DNA from: Brevibacillus parabrevis
GTDB lineage: Bacteria; Bacillota; Bacilli; Brevibacillales; Brevibacillaceae
Length of the DNA: 64,000 nucleotides
Assembly: GCF_003710905.1 (NCBI RefSeq)
Contig: NZ_RHHV01000021.1
Coordinates: forward strand, 124,001-188,000
Direction: 5' to 3'
The notes below the pieces were generated by a model. It saw only the letters and a program-made list of their open reading frames with translations. It had not been told where the DNA came from and did no database searches. This document shows positions 18,316 through 29,000 of this stretch, one piece after another. The position numbers and the translations under genes were made by a program. Every line of letters begins with the position of its first letter. Position 1 is the first letter of the stretch.

Positions 18316-21300
18316 ATGGATAAATTGAAGAAGTACATTTACGAGCTGGTCGCAGCCAAGAAGCTATCGGCCAAGGAAGCGACGGAATACATCACGAGCC
18401 TGCAAAAAGCAAGCGAAGCCAAGACGGACGAGATCGCGATTATCGGCATCTCGGGACGCTTTCCCAAGGCGAATACGGTACAGCAGTTTTGGGAAAACAT
18501 TCGCTTGGGAAGAGAATGCCTCGACGACTTTCCTGTCCATCGCCGCGAAGATGGACAGGCGCTGTTTTCCGACCAGCGATTTGCCCATAAACGCTTTAAA
18601 AAGGCCGGATATTTGGACGAAATCAGCTTCTTTGATCCAGACATGTTTCGCATCTCGCCGAAAGAAGCGCTGTCCATGGAGCCTTATCAGCGAATCATGC
18701 TGGAGCTTGCCTATGAGACTTTGCTCAATGCCGGTTACGAGACGCGGGATATCATCGGCTCGAAGACAGGCGTTTTTATCGGGAAAGACCATGTGACAGG
18801 GATCGAGTACCGCCATTACGTCAGCCCGGATATTTTTAGCCTGACTGGCTCCTGGCCGGGGATTTTGGCGAGCAGAATCTCCTATGTCTACAATCTGAAA
18901 GGGCCGAGCATCGTCTTCGATACATCGTGCTCCTCCGGTTTGGTAGGGCTTCATTTTGCTTGCGAATCGTTGCGCAGAAATGAATGTGACATGGCATTTG
19001 TAGGCGGCATAAGCGGCCTTTTCTATTTTCCGCCAGTCAAGGAAGACGGGTCGCTGGATCAGGTCGAATCCGCCGAAGAGAAGATTCGGGCGTTTGACAA
19101 GGAGGCGACAGGCACCGTATGGGGCGAAGGTGGCGGAGGGCTGCTCCTGAAGCCGTTGTCAAAGGCGCTTGCGGACAACGACGTCGTGTACGCGGTCATA
19201 AAAGGCAGCGGGATCAACAACAACGGTCTGTCCAAAGGCATTACAGCTCCGAATGGAGAGGCGCAGGAAGAGCTTCTGAAAAGCGTCTGGAAGCAGGCCC
19301 AAATCAATCCGGAAACGATTCGTTACATCGAAGCCCACGGGACAGGCACGGTATTGGGCGATTCCATCGAGCTGCAGTCGATTATCAACGCCTTTCAAGC
19401 ATTTACGTCCAAAAAGCAGTTTTGCGGGGTTGGCTCCGTCAAAACGAACATTGGGCACCTGGTGGGCGCTTCCGGGATTGTCTCTTTAATCAAAGCGGTC
19501 ATGATGCTCCAGCACGGGGAAATACCGCCTTCGTTGCATTTCCAGTCGCCCAGCCCGTACATGGACTTGGCCAACTCAGCCGTCTTTGTCAATGACGTGC
19601 AGACCAAATGGCAGCAGCAGGATCATCCTGTCCGCATCGGAATTAATTCGTTTGGATTCAGTGGGACCAATTGCCATGTTTTGCTGGAGGAGCCGCCAAA
19701 GGCTGTCCGGCAAGCCAGTCACGGACAAGGCAGCTACTTGCTGGTTTTATCGGCGAGAAGCGAGCACAAGCTTCAGGAGCTGGCAAAAGAATACCAGCAG
19801 TTTTTGCTAACAAACCGGGACGTCGACCTGGGGGATTTGTGCTTTACCGTCAGCTCGTCCCGCAACCATTACTCCCACCGGGCCACGATTAGTTTCGACA
19901 GCTACGAGGATTTGCTGGAGAAGCTAAACGAGCTGAAAACGGCGAACAGCGTATCCGCGTGGACGGAAAACCCGGCGATCAGCTACCAAAGGCACGAGGT
20001 CGTGCCGGATAACAAACAAGCGGTCGAAGCGTGGGAAATCAGGGAACGAGAGAAAAAATCGTTAGATAGGCAAGCAAACGAAGCGATCAAGGAATGGCTC
20101 GGGAAGACTACTGACGGGAAAATGATCCGGGAGCAGGTTGCGTCGTTTTACATAAAGGGAGCGAGTATGGACTGGAAGCTGCTGTACCAAGGCGGCCGCA
20201 AGTTGTCATTGCCGGGAAATATACTGGAACGGCAAAAGTTTTGGCCTGTTGGCGTGCAGCCCAAGAAAGCAGAAGCAGAGCTTTTTTATCGTACTGTCTG
20301 GAAAGAAGAAGCTCTTGCCGACATGGACAACCAGCAGCCCGCTGCTCGCGATACCGTTCTGCTGATCGTCGATGCGGCAGATACAGCCAGTTGGCGGCCG
20401 CTTTTTTCGGAAAAATACCAGGCCAAGCGATTGATTACGGTCGAGCTGGGAGCATGCTCTGCACAAGTGTCGCCGGACTATTTCCAAGTTTCGCGCACGC
20501 TTGAAGACATCGTCGCTCTTTGCACGCAGCTTGATTTTTCGTCACTGGAGCAAATTTTATTTATGCCCCCGGCTCTCGCTGAACTGCCGGAATCACGTAC
20601 GGCGTTTCAAGCGTCCATGAATCAGACAGCAGGGTCGCTTTTGCTTTTCGCCAAAGCGCTGGCGATGACGGGGAAGCTGACAAAAGAACTGGATGTCGTC
20701 CTGATGACGCAAAATGCCCAGGCCGTGCAGCCGAGCGATGCGGTCTGCGATCCTTTTCAGCATATGCTGGGCGGACTCGGGAAATCGATTCGCCAGGAAA
20801 ACTACGGCTTGTCCATGCGCCATATCGACATCAGCCCGGACGGCTTCGAGCCTGAGCCGCTGTTCGCGGAGCTACAGCGGAAGGGTACGGATTACTCCGT
20901 AGCGCTGCGCCAGCACCGCCGCTACATCGAGATTATCGAAAGAGCGGCGGAGGCGGGTGCACAGGAAGACGCATTTACTGTCAAAGCGGGCGATGTGTTC
21001 CTGATTACGGGCGGCTTGGGCCAATTGGGAACGGAAGTGTGCAAATACCTGAGCCAGAAAAACAAAGTGAAGCTGATCGTGCTCGGCAAGACGATGCTGC
21101 CGGACAAAGAGACATGGCCAGCGGCAGTCCGGGAGCAGACAGACAAAAGTTTGGCGGATAAACTCAATGCGGTGCTGGCTGTGGAAGCGCTCGGCTCCAC
21201 GCTGGACTATCACTGTGTAGACATATGCGACGAAGCAGACATGAAACGAACGATTCAGACGATCCGCCAGACGCACCAGCGCCTTGACGGAATCATTCAT

Positions 21301-24300
21301 TGCGCGGGAGTCGGCGTTGGCGATCTCGAAGATTTGGCGATGAGCGAAACGGAATTTGAGCGCAGACATGCCGTGAAAACATACGGAAGCTGGCTATTGT
21401 ACACCCTCACGCAGGAGCTCGACACAGGATTTTACCTGTTCTTTTCCTCGGCGGTTTCTGTTACCGGGGGACGCGGGGCAATTGGCTATGCCACTGGCAA
21501 TGCCTTTTTGGACGGCTGGGCAGAAGTGATCAAGCGGCAAGGCAAAAAAGTGCTTTCGATCAACTGGGCTACGTGGGAAGAGACGGCGGCAAGGCTCTCC
21601 ATGCAAGAGGACAGGCACGTTTTCCGCTTCCTGCCGACCCATCAGGCGCTGCAAGCGCTCGACTACATTCTCCGCCGCCAACTGTTCAAAACGATCGTCG
21701 GCCAGTTCAATCATGCCAACGAGCTTTTGGAGCTTTCGCACATCTGGCCGTTCCGTCTGGCGGATGACGTGAAGAAAGACGTGTTCAAGCATACGGCAAA
21801 ACCGGGGCGCACAGCTGCTGCCGCACCTGTACCTGTGGCGCTCAAGGAGCAGGACGGATTTACAGCGACGCAAAAAGAGCTGGCGCAATTGTGGGCAGAG
21901 GTGCTCGGACTGTCGTCCATCAGTCTGTTCGACACGTTCCATCAATTGGGCGGCGATTCGATCCACGCTGCGCAATTGTACAAGCAATGGAACGAGAAGT
22001 ACCCGGGCACGCTGCACGTGGCAGACCTTTATTTGTACCCGACCATTTTTGAACTGGCGAATTACTTGGACAGCCAGAAGGCGCCGGAACCTGCCACGCT
22101 TACAGTCGAGTCGATCCTGGAAGGGTACAAACAGAGCAAATATTCGCAGGAAGAGACGAAAAGACTGCTGGAACAGTGGACCGCATTCTCAGCAGGCCAG
22201 ACTGTGCCGTCTGAGCAAAAGGACGAGTACGCCATCATCGGCTATGCCTGCCAATTCCCGCTGGCGGAAAATGCCGAGCAGTTTTGGACCAATCTGACCG
22301 CGGGCATCAATGCCATCCGGCCGTTTCCCGCCTCCAGAAGAAAGGACACGGACCGTTATTTGAGCGCAGCCCAATCCTACTGTCAGGGCGGCTACCTGGA
22401 AACTATCGATCGGTTTGATTCTAGTTTCTTCCATATTTCGCCCAAAGAGGCCGAGCTGATGGACCCTGAACAGCGCCTGCTTTTGCAAAACGTGTATGAA
22501 GCTGTGGAAAACAGCGGGCTTGGCGGGAAAAGCCTGTTCGGGACGAAAACGGGCGTGTACATTGGCAAAGATACGACTGGGCGCAATGAGTACAACAATA
22601 TGATTGATATTCAGCATCCTTTGAAGGTTACCTCTGGCTCGACAGGGATACTGGCAAGCCGGATCGCGTATTTCCTCAACTTGAAAGGACCTTGCCTGGT
22701 CGTGGACACGGCGTGCTCTTCCAGTCTCGCAGCCATGTGCTTGGCTGCACAGGCTTTGAAGGCAGGAGAAATCGATGTGGCGATTGTAGCAGGCGTTTCT
22801 TTGGCGTACTTGCCTACCCAGCACAATTCGCTGATTGATTCCGCAGATGAAACGATACGCCCGTTTGATGCGCAGGCGAACGGCACGATGTGGGGAGAAG
22901 GAGTAGGCACCGTCGTGTTGAAGCGCATGGATCAGGCCGTGCACGATAACCATCTGATCCACGCTGTCGTCAAAGGCTCGGCCATGAACAACAACGGAGC
23001 GTCGAACGGAATTACCGCACCGAATGCGGAAGCGCAGGAAAAAGCATTGATCGAGGCGTGGAAAGCAGCCGACATCAATCCGGAAACGATTTCGTATATC
23101 GAAGCGCACGCCACCGGAACGAGATTGGGCGATCCGATCGAGATGAAGGGCATCGCCAACGCCTTCCGCAGATTCACGGACAAAAAGCAATTTTGCGGGG
23201 TAGGTACGGTAAAAGCCAATATCGGCCACCTGGTGGGAGCGTCGGGGATGGCTTCGGTCATCAAAATGATTATGGCCTTCAAGCATGGACAATTGCCTCC
23301 GGTCGCAAACTTCCAGCAGCCGAATCCATTTATCGAATTTGCGGATTCCCCCGTTTACGTCAACGACAAGCTGCAGGATTGGACCGCAACGGAGTCGCCG
23401 CGTCGATGCGGCATCAGCTCGTTTGGGTTCAGCGGGACGAACTGCCATGTTTTGCTGGAAGAGCCGCCTGCCGCCCCTGTGCAGAGCGAGGACAAGCAAG
23501 GCTGGCACCTGCTGGCTTTGTCGGCGAGAACAAAAGGCTCCTTGCGTGCGCTAATCAGCCGCTACGCCAACTATCTCAACGATACGACTGCGGTCGATGT
23601 GCAAAATTTGTGCTATACAGCCAATGCGACTCGCGGACATTACGAGCATAGGATCGCGATCTTGTTCCGCGACCAGGCCGAGCTGCGGGAAAAATGCCAG
23701 TACGCGGATGCGACAGGGCTGGAAAATAGACAGCAGGCCGCCGAGCAAGGGATTTTGTACAAGGTGAGCCGCGTCATCCTTGACCAAAATGATCCGTCCG
23801 AGCACGGACTGCTGGAGGAAGAAAAAGTAAAGCGGACGGCGATTGCGGAAAGGACGATCCAGCAATACAAGGAAACCGGGACAGCTTTTGCGCTGGACAG
23901 CCTACAAAACATCGCTGCCATGTACACAGACGGGGCAGATATCCAGTGGCAGCGCCTGTATGAAAAAGCGCAGCATCGAATCATCGAATTGCCAGCCTAC
24001 CCGTACGAGTCGGTTCGGCACTGGATCGGGGCGCAAAACCACGAAGGTGCTACGCGAGCAGATGTAACTTATCGCCTGCAATGGGTGCGCGACGACAAAG
24101 CGAAAGCGCCGTTGCGGCAAGCTGGCGCGAAAAAGGGCACGTGGCTGTTTTTGAGCGGAACGGGCAACAGGAGTCATCAGTTGCTCCAGGAGCTGCAAGC
24201 GCGGGAAGCGGATGTCATCGAAGTTGCTTTCGGTACTGCTTTTCAAAAAGGCAGCGATCATCGATACGAGGTCGGCTCGGCGGACGATTTTTCGCGCTTG

Positions 24301-26007
24301 CTGCAAGAGCTTGCGCATCGGGACATTCGCCATATCGTCCACTGCATGGGCGTGACGGAGGAGAAGCTCGCGTGTGCGGACGACTTTCATGAGTGGGAAA
24401 ACCGGAGCGTCTACAGCTTCTACCAGCTTGTGTGCGAGCTGTTGAAACAGTCGTATCACCAGGAGATCAACCTGTATCTGTTGGGCGACCACGCGTTTTC
24501 CGTAACCAGGCAGGAAGCGGTCTTGAAGCCGCAGCATGCCGTTTTGTTTGGCATGGCAAAAGTGATCGCCCAGGAGTACCCGCAATGGAAATGCCGCTGC
24601 CTCGATCTCGATAGCGCTACTTCGCCGTCTACACTTTGGCATGAGCTGGTGTCGGAACAGGAAGACTTCCAGGTGGCGTATCGGGAAAATGTCCGGTATG
24701 TCGAACGATTGGAAGCGCAGACGCTGCAACAGGCAGAGCGTCAGGACATATCGATCCGGGAAAACGGCGTCTACCTGATTACGGGCGGACTTGGCGACAT
24801 CGGGCTTGCAGTCGCTCACTATCTCGCTGGGAAGCGGCCAGTACACCTGTGCTTGCTCGGCAGAAGTGCTTTTCCTCCACGCGGACAATGGGCGGAAATC
24901 GTCCGGGAACAGCCTGATTCCGCACTAGCGGGCCAGATCGAACAAATCCGCAGCCTTGAGGAAAAGGGAGCCTCTGTAGAGGTGTATACGGTTGATGTGG
25001 CTGACGAGCGCAGGCTGGCAGCTGCTTTGGCCATGATTCGCCAGCAGTACGGGGCGATCCATGGCATTTTCCATTGCGCGGGTGTGGCTGGTGAAGGTCT
25101 GCTTATCAACAAAGGGCAAGCCCAAATAGCTCACGTGCTCGATCCAAAGGTCGTCGGCACCTGGCTTTTGGATCGTTACACCGAGCAAGACAACCTCGAC
25201 TTTTTTGTCCTGTTTTCCTCTGTGACCAGCTTGCTTGGCGGGCTTGGACAGGCTGATTATACGGCTGCCAACGCTTACTTGGACGCTTTTAGCGATTACA
25301 GGCACGCCAAAGGCCAACGGAGCGTGACGATCAACTGGCCTGCCTGGAACGAGACTGGCATGGCGGGGAGATACCGCATTCAGAAAGAAGCTTCGCCGTT
25401 TCACGGCATGCATCCAAACAAAGCGATCGAGATTTTGGATGCCGTTTTAACGAGAAAACTTGCGCGCGTAATCGTCGGCGAGCTGAACGAGGCGCATTTT
25501 CAGACGCACAGCTATCACTTGCCGTTTGCGATTTCGCCGGAAATCAGCAGCTTGTTCACACAGACGGTTGCTGCGCAGACGCCGGAAGTCCAGCCGCTTG
25601 TGCCGATATTGAGCGGGCGAAACGACCACAGATACAGCGCTGTAGAAACGCAACTGGCCGCTGTTTGGCAAAAAGTATTGGGGATACCGGAAGCGAATGT
25701 GTACCAGTCTTTTCAGGAGGCGGGAGGAAACTCCATTCTCGCGACGAGTCTCGTCAAGGAAATCGAGCAGCTGTACCCGGGGCGGATCAACATCGCCACG
25801 CTGTTCGCCTATCCTTCGATTGCCAAAATGGCGGAGTATCTCGAAAACAAAGACAAGCCGAATGCACCCGAACCGTCCCGCAAAGTCGGAGAGAGCGAGA
25901 GTGTTCCCTTGCAGGACAAGCTGAGCGACTTTATCAAGGGCGATGTTTCGATGGAAAACATATTGGACTACCTAGACAAGAAAGCGTGGGGAGAAGAAGA
26001 TGAGTAG
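18316..26007 (+). CDS. Trans-AT PKS subunit: dock-KS-KR-ACP-KS-KR-ACP
   Basis: 2563 residues with two modules and no acyltransferase. The N-terminus (LKKYIYELVAAKKLSAKEA and following) looks like a two-helix docking domain. KS1 has TSCSSG (Cys at 18928), HGTGT and NIGHL. The KS is followed by a short flanking linker ending in the LxLPxxxxERQKFW style, then KR1 (TGGLGQLG near 21007, Tyr in GYATGN near 21486) and ACP1 (LGGDS, Ser 21959). KS2 has TACSSS (Cys 22714), HATGT where the usual first Gly is Ala but the His is kept, and NIGHL. KR2 has TGGLGDIG (24781-24804) and Tyr 25258; ACP2 has AGGNS (Ser 25732). The C-terminus is acidic and helical and should pair with the helical N-terminus of the next gene. 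Each module should add malonyl and reduce to a beta-hydroxy group, with malonyl delivered in trans. Confidence 0.95.
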   Translation: MDKLKKYIYELVAAKKLSAKEATEYITSLQKASEAKTDEIAIIGISGRFPKANTVQQFWENIRLGRECLDDFPVHRREDGQALFSDQRFAHKRFKKAGYLDEISFFDPDMFRISPKEALSMEPYQRIMLELAYETLLNAGYETRDIIGSKTGVFIGKDHVTGIEYRHYVSPDIFSLTGSWPGILASRISYVYNLKGPSIVFDTSCSSGLVGLHFACESLRRNECDMAFVGGISGLFYFPPVKEDGSLDQVESAEEKIRAFDKEATGTVWGEGGGGLLLKPLSKALADNDVVYAVIKGSGINNNGLSKGITAPNGEAQEELLKSVWKQAQINPETIRYIEAHGTGTVLGDSIELQSIINAFQAFTSKKQFCGVGSVKTNIGHLVGASGIVSLIKAVMMLQHGEIPPSLHFQSPSPYMDLANSAVFVNDVQTKWQQQDHPVRIGINSFGFSGTNCHVLLEEPPKAVRQASHGQGSYLLVLSARSEHKLQELAKEYQQFLLTNRDVDLGDLCFTVSSSRNHYSHRATISFDSYEDLLEKLNELKTANSVSAWTENPAISYQRHEVVPDNKQAVEAWEIREREKKSLDRQANEAIKEWLGKTTDGKMIREQVASFYIKGASMDWKLLYQGGRKLSLPGNILERQKFWPVGVQPKKAEAELFYRTVWKEEALADMDNQQPAARDTVLLIVDAADTASWRPLFSEKYQAKRLITVELGACSAQVSPDYFQVSRTLEDIVALCTQLDFSSLEQILFMPPALAELPESRTAFQASMNQTAGSLLLFAKALAMTGKLTKELDVVLMTQNAQAVQPSDAVCDPFQHMLGGLGKSIRQENYGLSMRHIDISPDGFEPEPLFAELQRKGTDYSVALRQHRRYIEIIERAAEAGAQEDAFTVKAGDVFLITGGLGQLGTEVCKYLSQKNKVKLIVLGKTMLPDKETWPAAVREQTDKSLADKLNAVLAVEALGSTLDYHCVDICDEADMKRTIQTIRQTHQRLDGIIHCAGVGVGDLEDLAMSETEFERRHAVKTYGSWLLYTLTQELDTGFYLFFSSAVSVTGGRGAIGYATGNAFLDGWAEVIKRQGKKVLSINWATWEETAARLSMQEDRHVFRFLPTHQALQALDYILRRQLFKTIVGQFNHANELLELSHIWPFRLADDVKKDVFKHTAKPGRTAAAAPVPVALKEQDGFTATQKELAQLWAEVLGLSSISLFDTFHQLGGDSIHAAQLYKQWNEKYPGTLHVADLYLYPTIFELANYLDSQKAPEPATLTVESILEGYKQSKYSQEETKRLLEQWTAFSAGQTVPSEQKDEYAIIGYACQFPLAENAEQFWTNLTAGINAIRPFPASRRKDTDRYLSAAQSYCQGGYLETIDRFDSSFFHISPKEAELMDPEQRLLLQNVYEAVENSGLGGKSLFGTKTGVYIGKDTTGRNEYNNMIDIQHPLKVTSGSTGILASRIAYFLNLKGPCLVVDTACSSSLAAMCLAAQALKAGEIDVAIVAGVSLAYLPTQHNSLIDSADETIRPFDAQANGTMWGEGVGTVVLKRMDQAVHDNHLIHAVVKGSAMNNNGASNGITAPNAEAQEKALIEAWKAADINPETISYIEAHATGTRLGDPIEMKGIANAFRRFTDKKQFCGVGTVKANIGHLVGASGMASVIKMIMAFKHGQLPPVANFQQPNPFIEFADSPVYVNDKLQDWTATESPRRCGISSFGFSGTNCHVLLEEPPAAPVQSEDKQGWHLLALSARTKGSLRALISRYANYLNDTTAVDVQNLCYTANATRGHYEHRIAILFRDQAELREKCQYADATGLENRQQAAEQGILYKVSRVILDQNDPSEHGLLEEEKVKRTAIAERTIQQYKETGTAFALDSLQNIAAMYTDGADIQWQRLYEKAQHRIIELPAYPYESVRHWIGAQNHEGATRADVTYRLQWVRDDKAKAPLRQAGAKKGTWLFLSGTGNRSHQLLQELQAREADVIEVAFGTAFQKGSDHRYEVGSADDFSRLLQELAHRDIRHIVHCMGVTEEKLACADDFHEWENRSVYSFYQLVCELLKQSYHQEINLYLLGDHAFSVTRQEAVLKPQHAVLFGMAKVIAQEYPQWKCRCLDLDSATSPSTLWHELVSEQEDFQVAYRENVRYVERLEAQTLQQAERQDISIRENGVYLITGGLGDIGLAVAHYLAGKRPVHLCLLGRSAFPPRGQWAEIVREQPDSALAGQIEQIRSLEEKGASVEVYTVDVADERRLAAALAMIRQQYGAIHGIFHCAGVAGEGLLINKGQAQIAHVLDPKVVGTWLLDRYTEQDNLDFFVLFSSVTSLLGGLGQADYTAANAYLDAFSDYRHAKGQRSVTINWPAWNETGMAGRYRIQKEASPFHGMHPNKAIEILDAVLTRKLARVIVGELNEAHFQTHSYHLPFAISPEISSLFTQTVAAQTPEVQPLVPILSGRNDHRYSAVETQLAAVWQKVLGIPEANVYQSFQEAGGNSILATSLVKEIEQLYPGRINIATLFAYPSIAKMAEYLENKDKPNAPEPSRKVGESESVPLQDKLSDFIKGDVSMENILDYLDKKAWGEEDE

Positions 26008-29000
26008 CCGAAAAGAGATGAATGACAGCATTTTGCAGCTGCTGAAATCGGGACATCTCAATCAGGAAATGGCGATTTCCATGTTGGAAAAGCTGAATCG
26101 CAGTCCAGAGCGAAAGCACCGTCAGGACATTGCCGTCATTGGAATGGCCTGCCGCTTCCCCGGAGCAAGCAATCCCCAGCAGTTTTGGCACAATTTGGTC
26201 CAGGGGGTAAACAGCATCGGGTATTTTCCGGAAGAGCGGTTGCACGATTTATCCGGCTTCGTTCCAGAGCTGGAAGAGCTTTTGGCAAACGCCAATCATC
26301 AAGCTGGCTACCTGGATCAAATTTCCTGCTTCGATCACTCTTTTTTCCATATCGGACACAAAGAAGCGATGGCGATGGAGCCGTATCAGCGACTGTTTCT
26401 TGAGACGGCCTACCATGCGATCGAGGATGCCGGGTATGGGGGAGCCAGACTGAAACATTCCAACACGGGCGTATTTGTCGGATTGGAGACGGCCTACCAG
26501 TCTCATTACCGCTCCCTGCTGCAAAACGAAGATATTTCGTCGCTTGTCGGTTCCCTGGTAGGACTTTTGTCCAATCGGATCTCGTATTTTCTCGACTTGC
26601 GCGGGCCTGCTTTCGTGCTGAACACAGCGTGCTCATCGGGGCTGGTCGCCTTGCATCAGGCGTGCACGGCTCTGGCGAACAACGAGTGTGAAACGGCGCT
26701 GGTCGGCGGGGTGAATCTGATGGTCATTCCGCAAGTGACCGGAAAGCTGCACGATTTGGAGACGTCCGATGGAAGAGTGAAGGCTTTTGACAAAAATGCC
26801 GATGGAACGATCTGGAGCGAAGGAATCACAGCGCTCATGCTCAAGCCGTTAGCGAAGGCGCGGGAAGATCGCGATCCCGTCTATGCGGTTATCAAAGGAA
26901 GCGGCGTCAATGCAGACGGCGCTTCCAACGGCTTGACCGCGCCCAATCCGGATGCCGAGACGCAACTGTTTTTGCGCACGTGGGAAAAAGCCAAAATCGA
27001 TCCACTGTCCATCTCCTATATCGAAGCGCATGGCACAGGCACGCTGTTGGGCGATTCGATCGAGTTGCAGGCGATCAACGACGCGTTTCAACAAGCTGCG
27101 TCCCGGCCTCATGTGTGCGGGGTCGGTTCTGTCAAGACGAATATCGGCCATACCGTTGCCGCATCAGGTCTGGCTTCGCTCATCAAAGTCGTGCTGGCTC
27201 TCCGGCACAAAAAAATTCCTGCTACGCTGCACTATCAGTCTGCAAACCCTTTTCTCGATCCGCAAAACGCTGCGGTCGAAATCGTCGCCGAGCTGAGAGA
27301 CTGGAAAAGAGCGGATGGGGATGCACTGCTTCGTGCCGGGGTCAACTCGTTTGGCTTCAGTGGAACCAATTGCCATGTCGTCGTGGAGGAAGCGCCGGAA
27401 AGCGACCGTCTGGAAGCGGAGACAGAAGCAGAGCTTTTGCCGCCAGTTCATCTTTTGACGCTCTCCGCCAAGAGCAAGCCAGCACTGGTTGAATTGCTGA
27501 AATCCTACCATTCCTATTTGCATACGCATCCATCAACCAATCTTGAAGATCTTTGCTATACAGCGAACACAGGCAGAGGGCAATACGAGAACCGGATCGC
27601 GTTCGTGTTCCAGTCCGAAGAACAATTGCTGCAGCAGTTGCGCCAGGCAGATTTGTCCCAAGCAGAAGCGGCGAGAGACAAAGGAATTTACCTCTATCTG
27701 CGTGCCGAATCCAGCCGTGACGGCGGCAATCCCGCCAGCTCTTTTGCTGTCCCGGACGTGTCGGCCACGACCGACCGTGACGGCTGGCAGACGAGAGCGT
27801 CACTGGAAAAGCTGGCGGAGCAATACGTCGCGGGAATGTCGATCCCGTGGGAGTTGGTATACCGTCAGCCGCGACAAAAGCTGAACTTGCCTGTGTATCC
27901 ATTTGACAAAATCAAAATCTGGCCAAAAGCGGACAAACAAGCGAACGGCTCCGTGCCAAATGCAGCGGGAAGCAGCGCGCTTGCGAGCGAAGCGCCATCC
28001 GTACTACCCGCAGCCGAGCATGCTCTTTATCAGCGCATCCAGTGGGTCCCTGCCGAGCCTTTCTCCGCACAACCGGAGAGAACAGAGAATGTGCTGGTCA
28101 TTACCGACTCTACCGATTGGGGCTGCGAGCTGGCTGACGCCATCGCTGCGCGCAGCCAGCATGTCGTTCATGCCCGGCTGACGACGACAGCCTATCGCCA
28201 GGAGAACGCCTCCCGGTATGGACTGGCATGCTCGCAAGCCGATTTTGACCAGCTCATTCGCGATACAAGCCAGGCAGCACTCAGCAAAGTCGTCTTCGCT
28301 GTCGCCGTCGGAAAAAGACCCGACTATGAACATGCCGATGCCGGGCAGCTTTTGCACGCGCTGTTTTATTTGACGAAAGCATTAGGAAAAACTCGCTCTG
28401 CTCCAATCGAGCTCGTCCTGGTCGGGAAAAACGCGCAGCGAGTCCTGGCTGACGATGTCAGCGTCCAGCCGGAATTTGCTGCCTTGTTTGGGCTGGGAAA
28501 AGTCATTCGGGAGGAAAACAGCGGACTGCCTTGCAGATGCATCGACTTCGATGATGCTACAACTGTCAGCGATATCGCGGCGGAAGCTTTGGGAAGCACC
28601 GGACATTATCAGATCGCGCATCGTGTTGGTCAAAGATACTATCCCCAGCTGGCGCCGTTGGACTTGTCAGCGGTTGACGACAGCGGCCTGCGCTTCAAGG
28701 AGCAAGGCGTGTACGTCATTACCGGCGGCACGGGCGGAATCGGCCTGGAGCTTGCCAAGCATATTGCCCTCACGTACAAGGTAAAGCTGGTTCTCATCAG
28801 CCGCACCAAATTGCCCGAGCGTGGCTTGTGGGACGAGTTCAGCCAGCACGAGCAATGGGGCAAGTTGCTGCATCAACTGAAAAGCTTGGAGAGCAACGAT
28901 TCCCAGGTGTATACATACAGCGCCGATGTAGCCAACCGCGATGAGATAGCCTCGGCCATACGCGACATCTACCGCGTCCACGGAAAAATCGACGGCATCA

